Assembly: GCA_020746875.1 (NCBI GenBank)
Contig: JAGTJL010000021.1
Location: forward strand, 1,116,001-1,180,000
Direction of reading: 5' to 3'
Length of the DNA: 64,000 nucleotides
From: Rhexocercosporidium sp. MPI-PUGE-AT-0058
Taxonomy: Eukaryota > Ascomycota > Leotiomycetes > Helotiales
Shown: positions 11,301 through 23,957 of the stretch, one piece after another
Layout of the letters: each line of letters opens with the position of its first letter
Position numbering within the stretch: position 1 is the stretch's first letter
Translations under genes and position numbers: made by a program
The notes under the pieces: model-generated
The model's database searches: none
Told to the model about the DNA's origin: nothing
Seen by the model: only the letters and a program-made list of their open reading frames with translations

Positions 11301-14300
11301 TGTCCTGCACATCTAACCCTTAACTTGTGCCCTAGCAAGCTAGCACAAAGCTACCTCTCGCTCTTGAGATCTTTATTGAATTCAGGCACGAAGTGCCTAC
11401 TAAGGGGGCCCTAGCCCCTTTCAGACTCCTCTCCCAACACCCTCGGCCCTTTCGGGCCCGAGGGGCCAAGCTGAGTTACGAAGAAGTATCAGAAGGAATT
11501 GGTCCCCGTCAACGGCCCGTCCTGCAGCCTTAACTTAAATCTCTCTAATAGTGATCCTTATAAAAAACCCCTTTCTGGAGAGTCATGAGAATGTAGTAGC
11601 CAATCAGACGCTAGCTTAAAAGAGGCCTATCTGTAAGATATGAGAAACCCATACAGATCTTAGCGGACTGGGGCTGTAAGTCCTCTCTTCATCTATTTCA
11701 GCCTCATTTCTGCATCTTTCCGGAACGAGTCTGTAGAATTGTGCATCGAGCAACCCGACCTTGAGAGACCTCCCATCAGTGCTGTGTCAGTTCATGCTGG
11801 CTCCCGGAACGCAGGCTTGAGGTGTACAGCGGCATTTTGGAAGACTTCTTTATTTATGCAGTACACATTCAACGGATGCTACCTTACGAACACTTTCCTG
11901 GCCCTTAACGAATTTCTGGTGTTCTGAACTCGTAGTGCAGCGGGGAACCCGGAACGATGTCTTGCAGACACAAATACGCCCGACTGACTAACTAGAGCCA
12001 GATGACATCGCCACTAAAACTGCTTTGTGACTGAGCACATATCACTGCATTCTCGTCTTAGTTCTTCACGATGTACATCGTTAACCCTCGAGCATGATTC
12101 AAGAAATTGCCAGTCCTCTTCGTCACGAAAATACCTCTAGCACTCTCCCATGCTCAAGAATGGCGTTCTGGAAGCATGCCAGACTCTAGAACAAGAAAAG
12201 CGGCATGAAGTAGCATCCGAGCACTGCGGAATTTCTGGACTCACTGAATAGAACTCATAATATTGTTGGTATCTCCAGACCTTGGAGGACCCCGTGGAAC
12301 AGTACAGCATGGGGCTATGCAAAGTCGTCCCACGCAATGCAAGCGGTCCAACCAGTCGCTTAATCCCATCACAGCTCCACAGCGTCAAAATCCCAAATAC
12401 AGCATCAAAACTTCCTACACCAGGATCACTCAAACAACGACCTTCAATCTTGGCTCCTACTCTCGGAATGAGAAACTTGTTGACGATGAAAATCCGCATC
12501 ACTTGTGAGAGATGGTACAAGGTTCTCGGGTTTTTACAATTTCGCTCGAGTGATCAAAGGCCAGATGATGCGTTTAGTGCGGTCGCCTTGAAGCGTTGCT
12601 ACCTGATTCCCCTGAACAGCACATGATGGTTGGTGTTACAATACTTTAAGTGGATGAAGAGAGGGAAGGCTGGTATTGTACTGCGTGTGGTTGATGAGTT
12701 GTTAACTTCCCTGTTTTATCGCGCTTACCTGTGGACCGAAGGAGAAAGGATCTGAGAAGTGATAGAAGGCTGTTCAGATGCTGACGAGCATGCTTTGTTG
12801 AGTTTTCAGAACTCGAAAGTACCTCATACTCATCTGAGATACTTTATGATAGACTAAAGTTTGGAGAGAGGGTCTGAGAGTTAGGAGCTTGACAAGGCTG
12901 AGGAGAATCCGGCGAGCATTTTTCACAAGCCCTTCAAGACACAGGAAGCGGGTATGCGGGACTGCAGCCCCAGACAAGAAGTGCGTTATGCATCAACAGC
13001 GTCAGTACCACCGTCACAATATCCGATAGGTTCCTGTTGATTGATGAGCTGAACGGTCTGTGCGTTTCGAGAAGAGAGTATGTAGTCGGTGCTTTGTGTG
13101 CCGTTAAGGCTCTTCAAAATTTCTGCATCCAGAATCTTGGGTGATGAAATCACAAGATCTAAATGTCGTTCTCGTTACCGCTGGTCACTTGTTGTAGTAC
13201 AGCATTGCCTATTAATCCTACATGTATTCTGTGGCGGGAACAATGACCTCATCATTCGCTGGAACTTCCCACTATGCCCTGTTCACGTTGCGAAAGACGT
13301 ACAAATAGATTTGGGAATAATGGAGGCTTGTGACTTTGGCGGCAGTGATACAAGAACGGGATTTGGATGCCTATTTAGATTGTACATGAGGTGATACTCC
13401 TGTTACCGGACACAAATTCGATGTGATGCAAGGTAACGGTCAAGGGTCCGTTCAATGGTCATCTCGTTATCCAACATACCGAAAACTCGATGTAGAACAT
13501 CGGCGATGATGGGTTCGGGTTAGGCTATCGAAGATGCTCGGAAAGTTGCAGTCGTTCAACGATCATCACATATGAGCGAGATTAAATCTAGATTCGAATC
13601 TACAATCAATGCCCGACGACCCGTTTTGCGCAAAAGTGCATTTCTCGAAACTTTGATCATTCTCAAAATCTTCGAACGCAAAGAAGGATGTTGATTATAT
13701 ACACAGTGGGTGCACACGGAGAGATACTCATCTTTAGTAATTGGACGGAATCTTATTCTGACGTCCGTGACGAACTATTTACACATTAGCAAGGCAACCA
13801 CTAACCGATTTCTCGTTGAGAAATACTGGCGATGAGAAGAAGTTACACGGCGTCAATACATGTGATACTTGAAAGCCTACTGTTGTACAGAATTGCTTAC
13901 CGAGCTTTGTATAAGCCAGTACGGCATTTTGGACGGGGCTGGCCAATGAGAGCTTAATTTCTTCGAGGATAGACGATTGAAGCGCCAATTTTGAACTATT
14001 CTCGTGTTTCTGGACCATTTGGGTATCCGTAGCTATTCATTAGAAATAAAACGAATCATGAGTAGAAGGTAATGTCCCAGCCTTGTTGATTGCCACAAGC
14101 GAAAACATTCAGGGGCTGCTGTCCATGAAAGCCGAAAACAAGCGGAGCCAGTCAACACCAATACATCCAGAACACTTCATAGCGTTCAGCTGAGTTTTCT
14201 ATGTATGTGTCTGTAAGCTGGCTGTGTGCTCGTATGTTCCACCAGCCAAGATTGTCGTCGCTGGTCTTTATGGAAGTAGAAATCACGAGGCCATTAGTTA

Positions 14301-15356
14301 TTGTAAGAATGAGAGAAACTTCCTCCAAATTTTGATTGCTCTCTAGAAACTACTCACGTCCACCTTTTTAGAACTTTTCCAAACTGAATAAGTGTAAGCT
14401 CTAGACTGAAAGAGGCCTGTTGAGTACTTATATAGATAAAGGATGAGTAGCTAGTATATTTGTAGGTCTTACCATATTCAACCTTCCATGACCTAAAGAT
14501 TGACTTCAATTAGCACTTCGAAACTTGGTGGTTCGTTTAAGGATTGTTGAGAAGAAAAGGGATTCCAATGCTGACAGTTCGGAGGATGGGCAATTTTTGC
14601 GGGGGATGCGGCTGCGTTGCCATATGTCAGAATTGGCAATTGCGCAGCAACTTATTTGCCCAAAATCAAATTCAAACAGTTTCTGCATAGGTTTTGCTTG
14701 GGCTCTTGAACGGTATTTCTCCCCCTTCAATCTCCGTTGAATGGTCCGAGGACGGATATTCTCCAGATACCACCTTCCGATCCCAGAATACCTTGTCCCA
14801 GCGCCAGTTTTGCCAAGCGCAAATGCCGAGCTATCTATACTCTTCTCGACACCCCTTTGGTCAGAACCTCCCCTCATGAATACCAAGACCCCCATCTCTC
14901 GCCTGAATCTCTACCTGGCGGTTTCCCATATTGTTACCACATTATTCTTAAGTTCTTATCAACATGGCTGTCGATATTAGTCGACATGAATGAAGCTGCG
15001 CAGGATTGATTGGTCTCCAACCCCGCATCTCCTCCAGTATTCAGGGGTACGTGTCTCTACCGCATCTTGAATGTCGTCATTACCATTGCTAACCAGGGGA
15101 AGTCTTATGATAATCGAGCTGGTCTTGCCTACTTCATTTGAGTGACCAGTCACTTATCTTTGCAATGGCTAGGGTGGAGATCGTCCAAAGTATGCTAAAC
15201 TGTATGAGGAAGCTCATTGAGAGTGTCAGGAATATCATAAATCCGATCTTTCCCAAAAGGATTCCACCTGAGAAAGAATGTTTTCTGGCCAAGGGGGTCT
15301 CAGAAGAATTGGAGGTAGAACAATTACCGAGTGCACATTCTTTCGGCCGGAGAGCC
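5306..15356. other. Ten-kilobase stretch with no convincing gene
   Basis: Reading frames here are short (the longest is 201 codons at 9694-10299), lack domains, and do not chain across splice sites with matching phase. The composition is ordinary and not strongly AT-rich, so heavy repeat-induced point mutation is not obvious. Local items are a GC-rich hairpin at 11440-11464, a perfect palindrome around 13590, and a more AT-rich segment near 10.8-11.7 kb that could be worn repeat sequence. A long non-coding transcript, decayed genes or decayed transposons are all possible. Confidence 0.45.
11440..11464. repeat. GC-rich inverted repeat (hairpin)
   Basis: The left arm CCCTCGGCCC and the right arm GGGCCCGAGGG pair over ten bases with one bulged C around a TTTC loop. 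A second short GC-rich pair (GGGG...CCCC) lies about 35 bases upstream. No adjoining gene explains it. Confidence 0.6.
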
Positions 15357-17239
15357 ATGTCGTTCAAAGTGTTTGCTTTGGCTGTGCTTTTGTGTCTGAG
15401 TAGGGTGGGATGCTCCGCTCCGAAATTGTACAGTGAGTCAGTCCATCAAACTGCACGAGTACCAAACTTACAATTTTATAGCCCCTCTATGCTACCCAGA
15501 TCTTCTTGATGTTGGGGCTGAGGAGCTCGTGGCCGGTTTGGAAAGCGGCGCCTGGAGTAGTGTTGATCTAACGAAGGTAAAGAGACTTGCTTTTCCTGTG
15601 GAGAGATAATTAATAGTATCAGGCTTACCTTCTCCGCATTAATGAAGTGGATGATCTCCTACACGCCGTGATCGAGATCAATCCAGATGCTCTTTCAATT
15701 GCAGAAAGCCTTGATGCGGAGAGAGCCAATGGGACGATCAGGAGTGCTCTACATGGTATTCCTATGCTCATAAAAAATAATATCGCTACACGCGATCAAA
15801 TGAACAACACAGGTGGCTCGTATGCTTTACTTGGAGCTACTGTCCCACGTGACGCCACAGTCGCTGCAAGGTTGCGCGCAGCTGGCGTTATCTTACTTGG
15901 AAAAAGCAATTTAAGCCAATGGGCCAACTTCAGAAGTTCGAATACTTCCAGTGGCTGGTCAGCTTATGGAAATCAAACGACTTCTGCTTACTATCCAAAT
16001 GGAGACCCGAGTGGCAGTTCTTCTGGAAGCGGCGTGGGAAGTTCTATTGGACTTGCATGGGCGTCGCTCGGAACAGAGACTGACGGAAGTATCTTGAGTC
16101 CTTCCAGTGTTAACAACCTGGTTGGCATCAAACCTTCTGTTGGCTTGACTTCGAGATCGCTGGTCATACCTATCTCATCTCATCAAGACACTGTTGGTAA
16201 GTAACTCTTTCGTCAGACGGCACTTCCTAATGTCTCGCGCTTCGCATACTCAATGTTGACAATCCTAAGGTCCAATGGCTAGAACTGTCTCAGACGCAGC
16301 ATACATCCTTTCGATCATCGCCGGGAAAGATTCGACAGACAACTACACCTTAGCTCAGCCATGGGATACTCCTCCAGATTACACCAAATCTCTCAATTTT
16401 TCCAGTCTAAGGGGAGCTCGAATTGGCATACCCAGGAAAGTCATCGCTTCATATCAAGATGATAACAGTCCACCAGTGATTTCAGCATTCAATGACGCAG
16501 TCAAAGTAATGAAAAAAGCCGGAGCCATTATCATTGAGAATGCAGACTACCCTGCTTGGGAAGGCTATCTCAAAGATGATAACGAAACACTGGTGCTAGA
16601 GGCAGACTTCATTAGTGATCTGGCAGCCTACTTAGCTCAACTGGAGACTAATCCAAACAATGTCACGAGTTTAGCTGATATCCGCAAATTCACTCAAAGC
16701 TCTCCACTTGAAGCATATCCAGCACGAGATACAGCTGTATGGGATGACGCTCTATCGTTGGGGTATAACAACTCAGCTTACGAGTTCTGGCAAGCATACC
16801 AAAGTAGCTACTATTACGGCGCTGAGGGAGGAGTTCTGGGAGCTTTGGAGAAGTACAATCTGGATGCATTGATTCTTCCAACAGACTTTTCATCTAGCCC
16901 TTCGGCGAAAGCGGGCTTACCAGTAGTAACTGTTCCCTTGGGTCACTACCCCTTGAACACTACAGTCTTGAAGTCCAGGAACTGGGATCTCGTGCAGGTT
17001 GCGCCAAACATACCGTGAGTTCGCATACGATATATCTTCCATTCACTTGGTTTCTTCCTCTACCCTCTTTATGTCCTCTAACCTCATCTAGCTTCGGAAT
17101 TTCCTTTATTGGTGCAAAGTGGAGCGAGGAGTCTTTGATAGGCTTCGCTTATGCCTTCGAGCAACGTACCCAGGTACGATCAAAGATCAAGCCATATATC
17201 ACTCCCACTACTCAATTGGCAGACGTTGTTGGTAAATAA
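15357..17239 (+). CDS. Secreted amidase (amidase signature family)
   Basis: Five exons give 545 aa: 15357..15432, 15482..15576, 15623..16196, 16270..17014 and 17092..17239. An N-terminal hydrophobic segment (FALAVLLCLSRVGC) looks like a signal peptide, so the enzyme probably acts outside the cell or in the secretory pathway. The amidase signature core is complete: catalytic Lys in IPMLIKNNIAT, the Gly/Ser-rich stretch DPSGSSSGSGVG, and the loop LGTETDGSI with the nucleophilic serine region. A post-core segment has ARTVSDAAYILSIIAG, and the C-terminus has FGISFIGAKWSEESL, which is typical of fungal members. Such enzymes hydrolyse amide bonds (C-N) of small amides or peptides; the true substrate cannot be told. 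Several N-x-S/T sites fit secretion. No partner gene is adjacent. Confidence 0.92.
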
Positions 17240-20200
17240 GTACCATTACATGTTGTATATAATATGGTGGTTATATACAGAATTTAGATCTAAATAAAGA
17301 CATATTCTTTAGAAGTAGCAAGGCAGAATCGATGAGTTCTCCCCCAGTTATGCAGTCAACAAGGATCCAACATGAAGGCATCTCGACCAACATTATTTTA
17401 CCAATTGCACTTCCCAGACTCATGCAAGTTCGTAGTCTTCTTTTGATTCTCCAGTCACTTGATCAAAATGTTTTACTAGCAGTGGGAAACCTTCATTCAC
17501 ACCGCCCACACCGCCCCTTTACACCAACGACGCCATGATCCGAGCTAAGGCCAATGTTCCAGCCACCGTCTTCTAGATCTCAGGCTCAATCTTAAGAAAT
17601 ATGAGTGATCATCTTTGTCAGTCTTTTAAATATTGAACAAACAAGGCGAGAATACATGAATTAGTCCGGGGAAAGGGGGCCATTGCCGCGCATTGAAAAC
17701 TTTCGCAACCGTACCATTAAATTTATAAGGAAGTTTTTAATATCAGAATCTAGTTCACAATGTCGTTTACGATCTTGCCTCCCGTCGTCAATCGAGATCC
17801 TACTTCTCCCACGAACAGCCTCCTAATGTAGATATTGTCCGTGGTGATTCCTATTCCGGACACCGGAGGACCTAGAGTACCTGGTCCCTGGTTTTAATTT
17901 TCAGCGGTCCGATCCTTTTGAAACAGGCACCGGTAAGGCAAAAGTGGGTGTTGATGTTCCGGGCGGCAGGGCACAGATGCTATGCAAACACGGGTATCAA
18001 AGCGTGAATATCCAGACAAACATTTAGAATGTTGTCGCCCGTTCCATATATGGTCATGGTTTTCTACCGATATTTTACTGGTGCTCTACTCTCCCTTGCA
18101 ACGAGGCATCTAACCTGATGCATTCCGAGACATGAAAATCGACGTGTCGTCGTCTGTGATAACATACCATTGATGAAACCCTTTCGAAGCGAAACCCTAT
18201 TACTAAAGCAAGGAGGCCGGCGGGCGCTCAGGCCGATGCTGTACGGTTGTACAGCCGGGTGTATTGATGGGCGTTGAGTTGCAGGCAATGTTTACATAAT
18301 GTAGTATCCCTAACTAGAGTACTTCATTCTGCCTGGCTGTAACAGTATGTTAGGCAATTCCAATCGGCAATTCAATAGTTCTGGAAAGGTGCTTCCACGA
18401 CCAAAGGAGTAAGCCAGAAGTTTGAACGCCCTTGTGGACCCTATTCGTGAAGCGGGGTTGAAGTGCGAGCCTGAATGATGGTAAGGCTCTCTTGTTATCA
18501 GCAACGGCTGAGTGAGAGAACGATGTGGCAATGATGTGTACCACCCCGCTGCGTAGACATCATGGCGCAAAGGATCCCACTCCAAAGCCTCTACGTGGAA
18601 TTATAAAGTCAGCGAGGTAGCCCCTTGCATTTTATCCATCAACTAAGAACGTTTTCCGATGTTTGGCTGCAGTAGTCCTCCACTCGCCCAAATTTCGGCT
18701 TCTCTACATACGTTTCAGACCTTCATGACACCAATCTGTCGACAAGCCCTCGTACATGGGAGTAGGCAACGTGTTAGATTAAGGATCAAGGCAACCACGC
18801 TAGAAAGCCTCATTTGAAAAAGTTCGGCGAGTTAAGAAGCTTCGAAAGCGAAGAATGTGGGTGGTGTTGTATCTCAGCATCAGTAAGCCTTTCTGAATAC
18901 ATTGGCGGGGGACGACCCGACTGCAGCATTGGACATGCAACTCGCTGGAAGAGTCAGAACGCACATGAAAGGCGTTTAGCCTATCTTGGGAGATTTGCTC
19001 GAAAGCTAGCTCAGCCTTTTTCGATGACGAAAAAGTACTTGTCAAACCAAGGTCATCTTGTGACTGTAAGGGGGGTGGGAGAGGTCGAGGGAATAGTACT
19101 TCTGGCATATACCTCAAAGATTCCGTACCGTTTACTTTTTGTTTCACATTTTCAAAACAGCTCTTCTTATTCAATGGTCACGATTCGTTTGCCTCGTTTG
19201 CTCAAGTGCTCGAATTTCTGGTTGCATTTTCTTATAGGTGGGATGGCTGACGAATGGAAGCGTGATGGCTGCAGAGTTAAGAATTGTCCTAAGTGTGACC
19301 TGGCCGAATCCCGATACGGCAGCTTGATAAAGAAATACTCTCGGCTGTGTATTCATTGGCTGAAATGACAACCCATGACTGATTTATCGCCAAGCGGAAA
19401 CTTACAGTAAGGGGAGATCGAATGAAAAAGGAATGATAGGAAATCCTCAGAACTTCATTCTGGTCTGTGCGAATGATATTTTGCAGAAGAAAGGCAGATC
19501 TTCTGACTCACTTTCAGCTGTCCACCTAGATTTTAGTTCTAGATGCCTCTGGAGCAAAGCCCAGTGAGAAGTTTTTCATGGTGCATTCACACGAGTCGGT
19601 GAAACCTCTCATTTCGTCGCGTCAATATGACTGAGTCAGGCTGTTGAGAGATTTTGCTTCTGGCGGCTATGACAAAATTGCAGCTGAAAATTGTTCATGC
19701 ATCTTCAGAGGAGAGGAGGCTCACTCAAATCTTTTAATTAGCCTTATGAAGCCCGGCTGATCCGTGCTTATGGAATTTCAAGGCTGATCCGTGCTTGACC
19801 TGTCAGGTGGGCAGAGAATGCGCCGAAAGTGATAGTACTCGGTGTCTCCATAAGCAGAACAATTCAATCGGTGAAATGAATGCGGTCGGGTAGTCGCCTG
19901 TGTGAGCAGGATGAAGCTGCCTGGAACAAGGCAGCTATTTTGAGAATATTGCTGGGAGCATTGAGGAATCAAAGTACCGGACTATTGAAGGATTGAAGTT
20001 TTGCAGGATGGAAGTGCCGAAGGACGGGCATATTAGAATTTTGAGGACGAAGGATTCGAGTATAGAGGGAATCTGCCGAATCGAAACTCTAAGACTGGAG
20101 CAAGGAATGAGCGTGGAATGAAAGATCAGACTATCAAAGAGTCGGGGTCGTAGAATTAAATGATCCGCATAAAATCTAGAGTGACATCGATTGTACCGAT

Positions 20201-21847
20201 GTAGATGAGAAAAGCACTCGTATATGTCTATCGGGACCCTTTCACAGTTCTGTTTTACAACCAGCAACGCGGTACGAAGTCTTCATGTCAGTAAATGATG
20301 ATCGTAAGAGCACTTACCATCGTCTCAGGATCATCTAACCTACCCAAGAGCAAGGATGAAAAACAGTTAACTATTAAAAGAACAGTTAAATATACTTGTC
20401 TAGAAGGAGAAGAACCTATCTTTTTATTATTATTATATTCGGGGAAGAGGCATTTATGTAGACCCAGATCTGCACGAGCAAAAGGTCATGATCGCCTGAC
20501 CGGAGCTCGCGTTCATTTAGAGATACTGAGACATGAAATACTCTTTCTAAGAAATTTCAGCACTAATTTGTCGAAGCAAGCTGATTTGAATATAGAAAAG
20601 ACCACACTCTTCTTTATAAAAAATCCCATACTCGGTCTTCCGATTTTCCTGTGTGGACTCCTCTATTTTCTTACTACGTACCCGTAGTTGCTCTTGCATG
20701 CTCCATCTCTTGTTCAGGTGCCGCTGCAGGCGCAGTTGGAGAGCTCTTCACATTAAGTTCTACTTTCTCCACCCAAGGGATATTTTCCTGTGCAAGGAGA
20801 TTAGAAACCAAAATTTGGTACTCACGCTGCGAAGGGCGCTGTACTTTAACCTGGATGCTGCCCCTCAAGGAGTGGACGGGACTCTTAAATCAGGAGGCGG
20901 AAACTGGGATACGTTGTTGAGTCTCCTGCTAGTGTGCTATTGTTTGCAAGTGAAAGAAACTGCTAATCGATCTGGTTTCTGTTTGGCAACTCGCTTAGCA
21001 AAGGGGAACATAAACACAAAACTGTTCTAATGAAGCGAATCACATCTTCTTGATGAGCGGAGCTTGTGGAATCATCTCATAGATACCTCCAAAAGCTACT
21101 CAAGCTATCTCGTAAGAGTCTACGACACTATCTTATAATGTATGGCAAGGTGTAGAACTAACGATGTTTTCCCCCTGCTTAGCCTGGAGATGGCACAGTT
21201 TACGAACTAGTGTCTTAGCTACGAACTCCCGTAATCTCCGGGAAGTCAAAAATACCCTTGCAAGTAAACATGAGCCTTTGAACCGTTGTACTTCTAAGGC
21301 GATGAGATATTCACAAAATTTCGAACTAGACCTGATCGCTAAAACCTCGCTTATAACAGACCAATTAAACACAAATTTTGTCAACGACAACAACCAGCAC
21401 ATACAACACAGCAAATTAGTGCGATACATCCTTCAGTGATCTACACTGAGTATACTAGGGCAATTATTCCTGGAAAGAGGCAACTTGGGGGAGTACATAA
21501 AGTAGAGACCAAGTAAATTTCGAACAAGTCATGATCTCAGAAGATATTTCTCTCCCGCCTGAGCGCAGAAAAAAAACTGCCCAAAACCTCACTCCTCCGA
21601 TTGAATCGCACTACTCGGACATATTTTGATACGACAGCAGTCGAGTTGTTCGCTAAGGGATGGATTTTTGGCCTTTTCCTGTGACCTGAGTGGGGTTTAC
21701 GTTGACTCAATATCCTCTAGCAAGGGGCGAGGTATGGATTACTTTCGATGGGTATTGCATTAAATTCAACAAGTCTACTGTACCATTTCCCCAACTCAAG
21801 CAATGTAGTCATCAACCTCCAACCTCAAAGACAGATCAAGCTAAAGC
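17240..21847. other. Intergenic region with no convincing gene
   Basis: Frames such as 18814-19368 and 20295-20687 are open but have no recognisable domain. One minus-strand frame (20674-20868) reads rather like protein (SQREYQILVSNLLAQ, then an Ala/Pro/Glu-rich end), but I could not link it to other exons. AT-rich pieces with TTATTATTATTA runs (near 20430) and similar motifs suggest old repeat sequence, without a defined boundary. Confidence 0.4.
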
Positions 21848-23371
21848 TCAAGCGAGAGGTGCTTCAAAGACCAAAGCAACCCCATCATCACCAGCAGTGA
21901 TGATGCGACTCCCATCCCCTTGAACAAATCCAAGCACGCCACCACCCTCGCCTTCCCCTCTATGGCCCTTCCACTCCTTCACAAAACCCGAATTAGCCAT
22001 CCCAGTCCCCCCTCTAGTATCCCACCTCCTGACCACGCCATCCATGCCACAACTCGTCAACAGCCATCCTCCAGACGCAGCATTCTTCACGAAATCTACC
22101 TTCACAACACTATAATCCTCGTGTGCCTCCTTGATATGCCTCCTAACCGCCCAGCGATGCGCCGAGTCGAAGAGCGCAATACTCCCGTCCACACTCCCCG
22201 CAGCAAGCAGCGTCAACGGCGGCTGTGAAAACGCCAACGTCTCGATCCCGTCTCCTTGCGCTTTGAGATCCGCTAATATCTGACCTGACTGTCCTGCTGA
22301 AGCGTTGACTTTCCCAGTGACGGCTTTGTTGCGACTCGTTTTTGCGGCTGGATTTGGCGTATCGGAGTTCAGGCGTGGGAGGCCTACAACTTTGATATTT
22401 CCACCCGCTCCACCCACAACGACGAAGTTACCTGCAGGTGAGATGGCCACGCTAAAGAGTCCTCCCTCGACGGCGAATCGTTGGTCCAGAGATGTGAGGC
22501 CTACGACATAAGCACCCCCTTCGCCTTGAGTGAGCCCCGCAGCCGCACCGTCTCCAAAGACATCCCACACGTATAAACTCTCATCCTCACTGACAGTGGC
22601 CAACAACTTCCCGTCAGCCGACCAACTCCCCGCCGTACAGCTCCCGGTATGAAGGAAATAACTCTGCAGGATAACAAGCGGCGCATCTTTGCTCTTCGGA
22701 TCCATTGTATACACCCACACTGAGCCATCATTCGCACCAAGCGCAATGGTGTTCGGACTCGCAGGGTTGGGACATGCAACCATCCAGTTTATCTCCTCCA
22801 CTTCCTGCACCTCAGCAATGAATTTCCACTTTGAGCCCGTCGCGTTCGAGACATGCGCTCTTAACTTGCCGTCTAGACCACCTGAAAACAAAAACTCCCC
22901 TTTTGGTAGTGTGAATGCCAGCGCGTTGATTGAGTCGGTATGTCCTTCGAGTTTGAAAATTGGTTCGAGACTCTTGCGCTCGACTGGTTCGTTGGGTGCG
23001 GTTTGGTAGCTGGCTGGGAGGACGGGAGTGGGCTCTGGGGTTGAGTCGAATATGTATCCTATTCCGCCTAAATCATCACCTTCGCTGCCCCCAGTGGCGA
23101 TGAGGTTGGGGTTCGTAGGGTGTTGTGCGATTGTAAAGATGCTGTCGGGGTGGGCGTCAAAGTGTGCGGAGGAATCGTTTTGTAGCTGGATCTCTTGCAT
23201 GATGTCGTCGTCGCCCGGTTCGCCGTTATTTTCTTCATCTTCAGATCCAGAGTCCATTGCTGCGTCGTCATCTTTATCTATTATTTCCTCAGCTGCTTCG
23301 TCGATGTCTAACATGGCTGCTTCGTCGGTTTCCCCGCTATGAGGGTCGTTGAAGTCAGTGGAGGACGACAT
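21848..23371 (-). CDS. SQT1: SQT1-type WD40 ribosome assembly protein
   Basis: A single uninterrupted frame of 507 aa. The N-terminus (residues 1-65) is very acidic (DIDEAAEEIIDKDDDAAMDS, then more Asp/Glu). WD40 repeats follow: HPDSIFTIAQHPTNPNLIAT, then LEGHTDSINALAFT with FSGGLDGKLRAH, then WSADGKLLATVSEDESLYVW, SVAISPAGNFVVVGG, ETLAFSQPPLTLLAAGSVDG and a final ITAGDDGVALVFE. In yeast Sqt1 is the dedicated chaperone of ribosomal protein uL16 (Rpl10) and works in late 60S assembly in the cytoplasm; the animal relative is AAMP. The length and acidic leader fit that family. Low-complexity linkers such as GEGEGGG sit near the end. It has the same strand as the acyl-CoA ligase upstream (586 nt apart), but no functional link is evident. 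Confidence 0.9.
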   Translation of the reverse strand: MSSSTDFNDPHSGETDEAAMLDIDEAAEEIIDKDDDAAMDSGSEDEENNGEPGDDDIMQEIQLQNDSSAHFDAHPDSIFTIAQHPTNPNLIATGGSEGDDLGGIGYIFDSTPEPTPVLPASYQTAPNEPVERKSLEPIFKLEGHTDSINALAFTLPKGEFLFSGGLDGKLRAHVSNATGSKWKFIAEVQEVEEINWMVACPNPASPNTIALGANDGSVWVYTMDPKSKDAPLVILQSYFLHTGSCTAGSWSADGKLLATVSEDESLYVWDVFGDGAAAGLTQGEGGAYVVGLTSLDQRFAVEGGLFSVAISPAGNFVVVGGAGGNIKVVGLPRLNSDTPNPAAKTSRNKAVTGKVNASAGQSGQILADLKAQGDGIETLAFSQPPLTLLAAGSVDGSIALFDSAHRWAVRRHIKEAHEDYSVVKVDFVKNAASGGWLLTSCGMDGVVRRWDTRGGTGMANSGFVKEWKGHRGEGEGGGVLGFVQGDGSRIITAGDDGVALVFEAPLA

Positions 23372-23957
23372 CCTGGGTGGTTGTGTTTTCTAAACTAAAC
23401 AGAGATTTTGATTTAGTGACAGCAAACTGAAAAGGAAGGGGGCGGGTGAAGGATATAAATGTGTCGTGACAGAGTTGGGCAGTCTTCAATTCCTTGTTGT
23501 TGCTGCTTGATAATCGAGAGGAGCGAAGGCAAAGCAAAAATAATTTCCCCTCGATTCTGGATGACAAAACCCGCCCCACTTTGCCTCGCAGCCTTGTGAA
23601 CCCCGCCATCCGATCACTGGACCGGATTCAGGGGTAATAGCTCTCGTGTCAATACGCAGGTCAGCAAATGGAGAATGTGGTATGGTTTGGATTGGGACGG
23701 ACTGTCAAATGAGGAAGAGTATAGATTCTACCAGTAGTTTGCTGAAAAGAATCTTGTTTCCCCAATGCCTGGTTTTGGGCCTCGAGGCTGGTCTCTCCCT
23801 GACTCCATTCTCACCCTTCATGAACCTTCATACTGTAGGAAACATTAAAAGCTCGAACTCTAAATGTCAAATTCTCATCTAAGACATTCAAAACATCTCA
23901 ATGATCTAAGAACCATCTATACAAACGCCCCCTATCCACTGCACTATCCACCAAAAT
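23372..23957. other. Upstream region of SQT1 and 3' flank of the acyl-CoA ligase
   Basis: No gene is seen. A CATTTATATCC stretch on the minus strand lies about 85 nt before the SQT1 start and may serve as a weak TATA-like element; this is inference. Confidence 0.4.

Noticed and set aside
10885..11755. Possible solo LTR: TTGAGCAAC near the left and TCGAGCAAC near the right, with AT-rich interior
   Set aside because: The ends do not form clear inverted termini, there is no target duplication, and no retroelement protein is nearby.
12137..12520. Minus-strand frame of 127 codons with a hydrophobic middle part
   Set aside because: No recognisable motif, and the other exons needed for a gene could not be found.
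18814..19368. Plus-strand frame of 184 codons
   Set aside because: Overlaps an equally open minus-strand frame; neither has a domain or splice support.
20674..20868. Minus-strand frame that reads rather like protein (SQREYQILVSNLLAQ)
   Set aside because: Isolated, with no family match that I can name; it may be a transposon remnant, but there is no proof.
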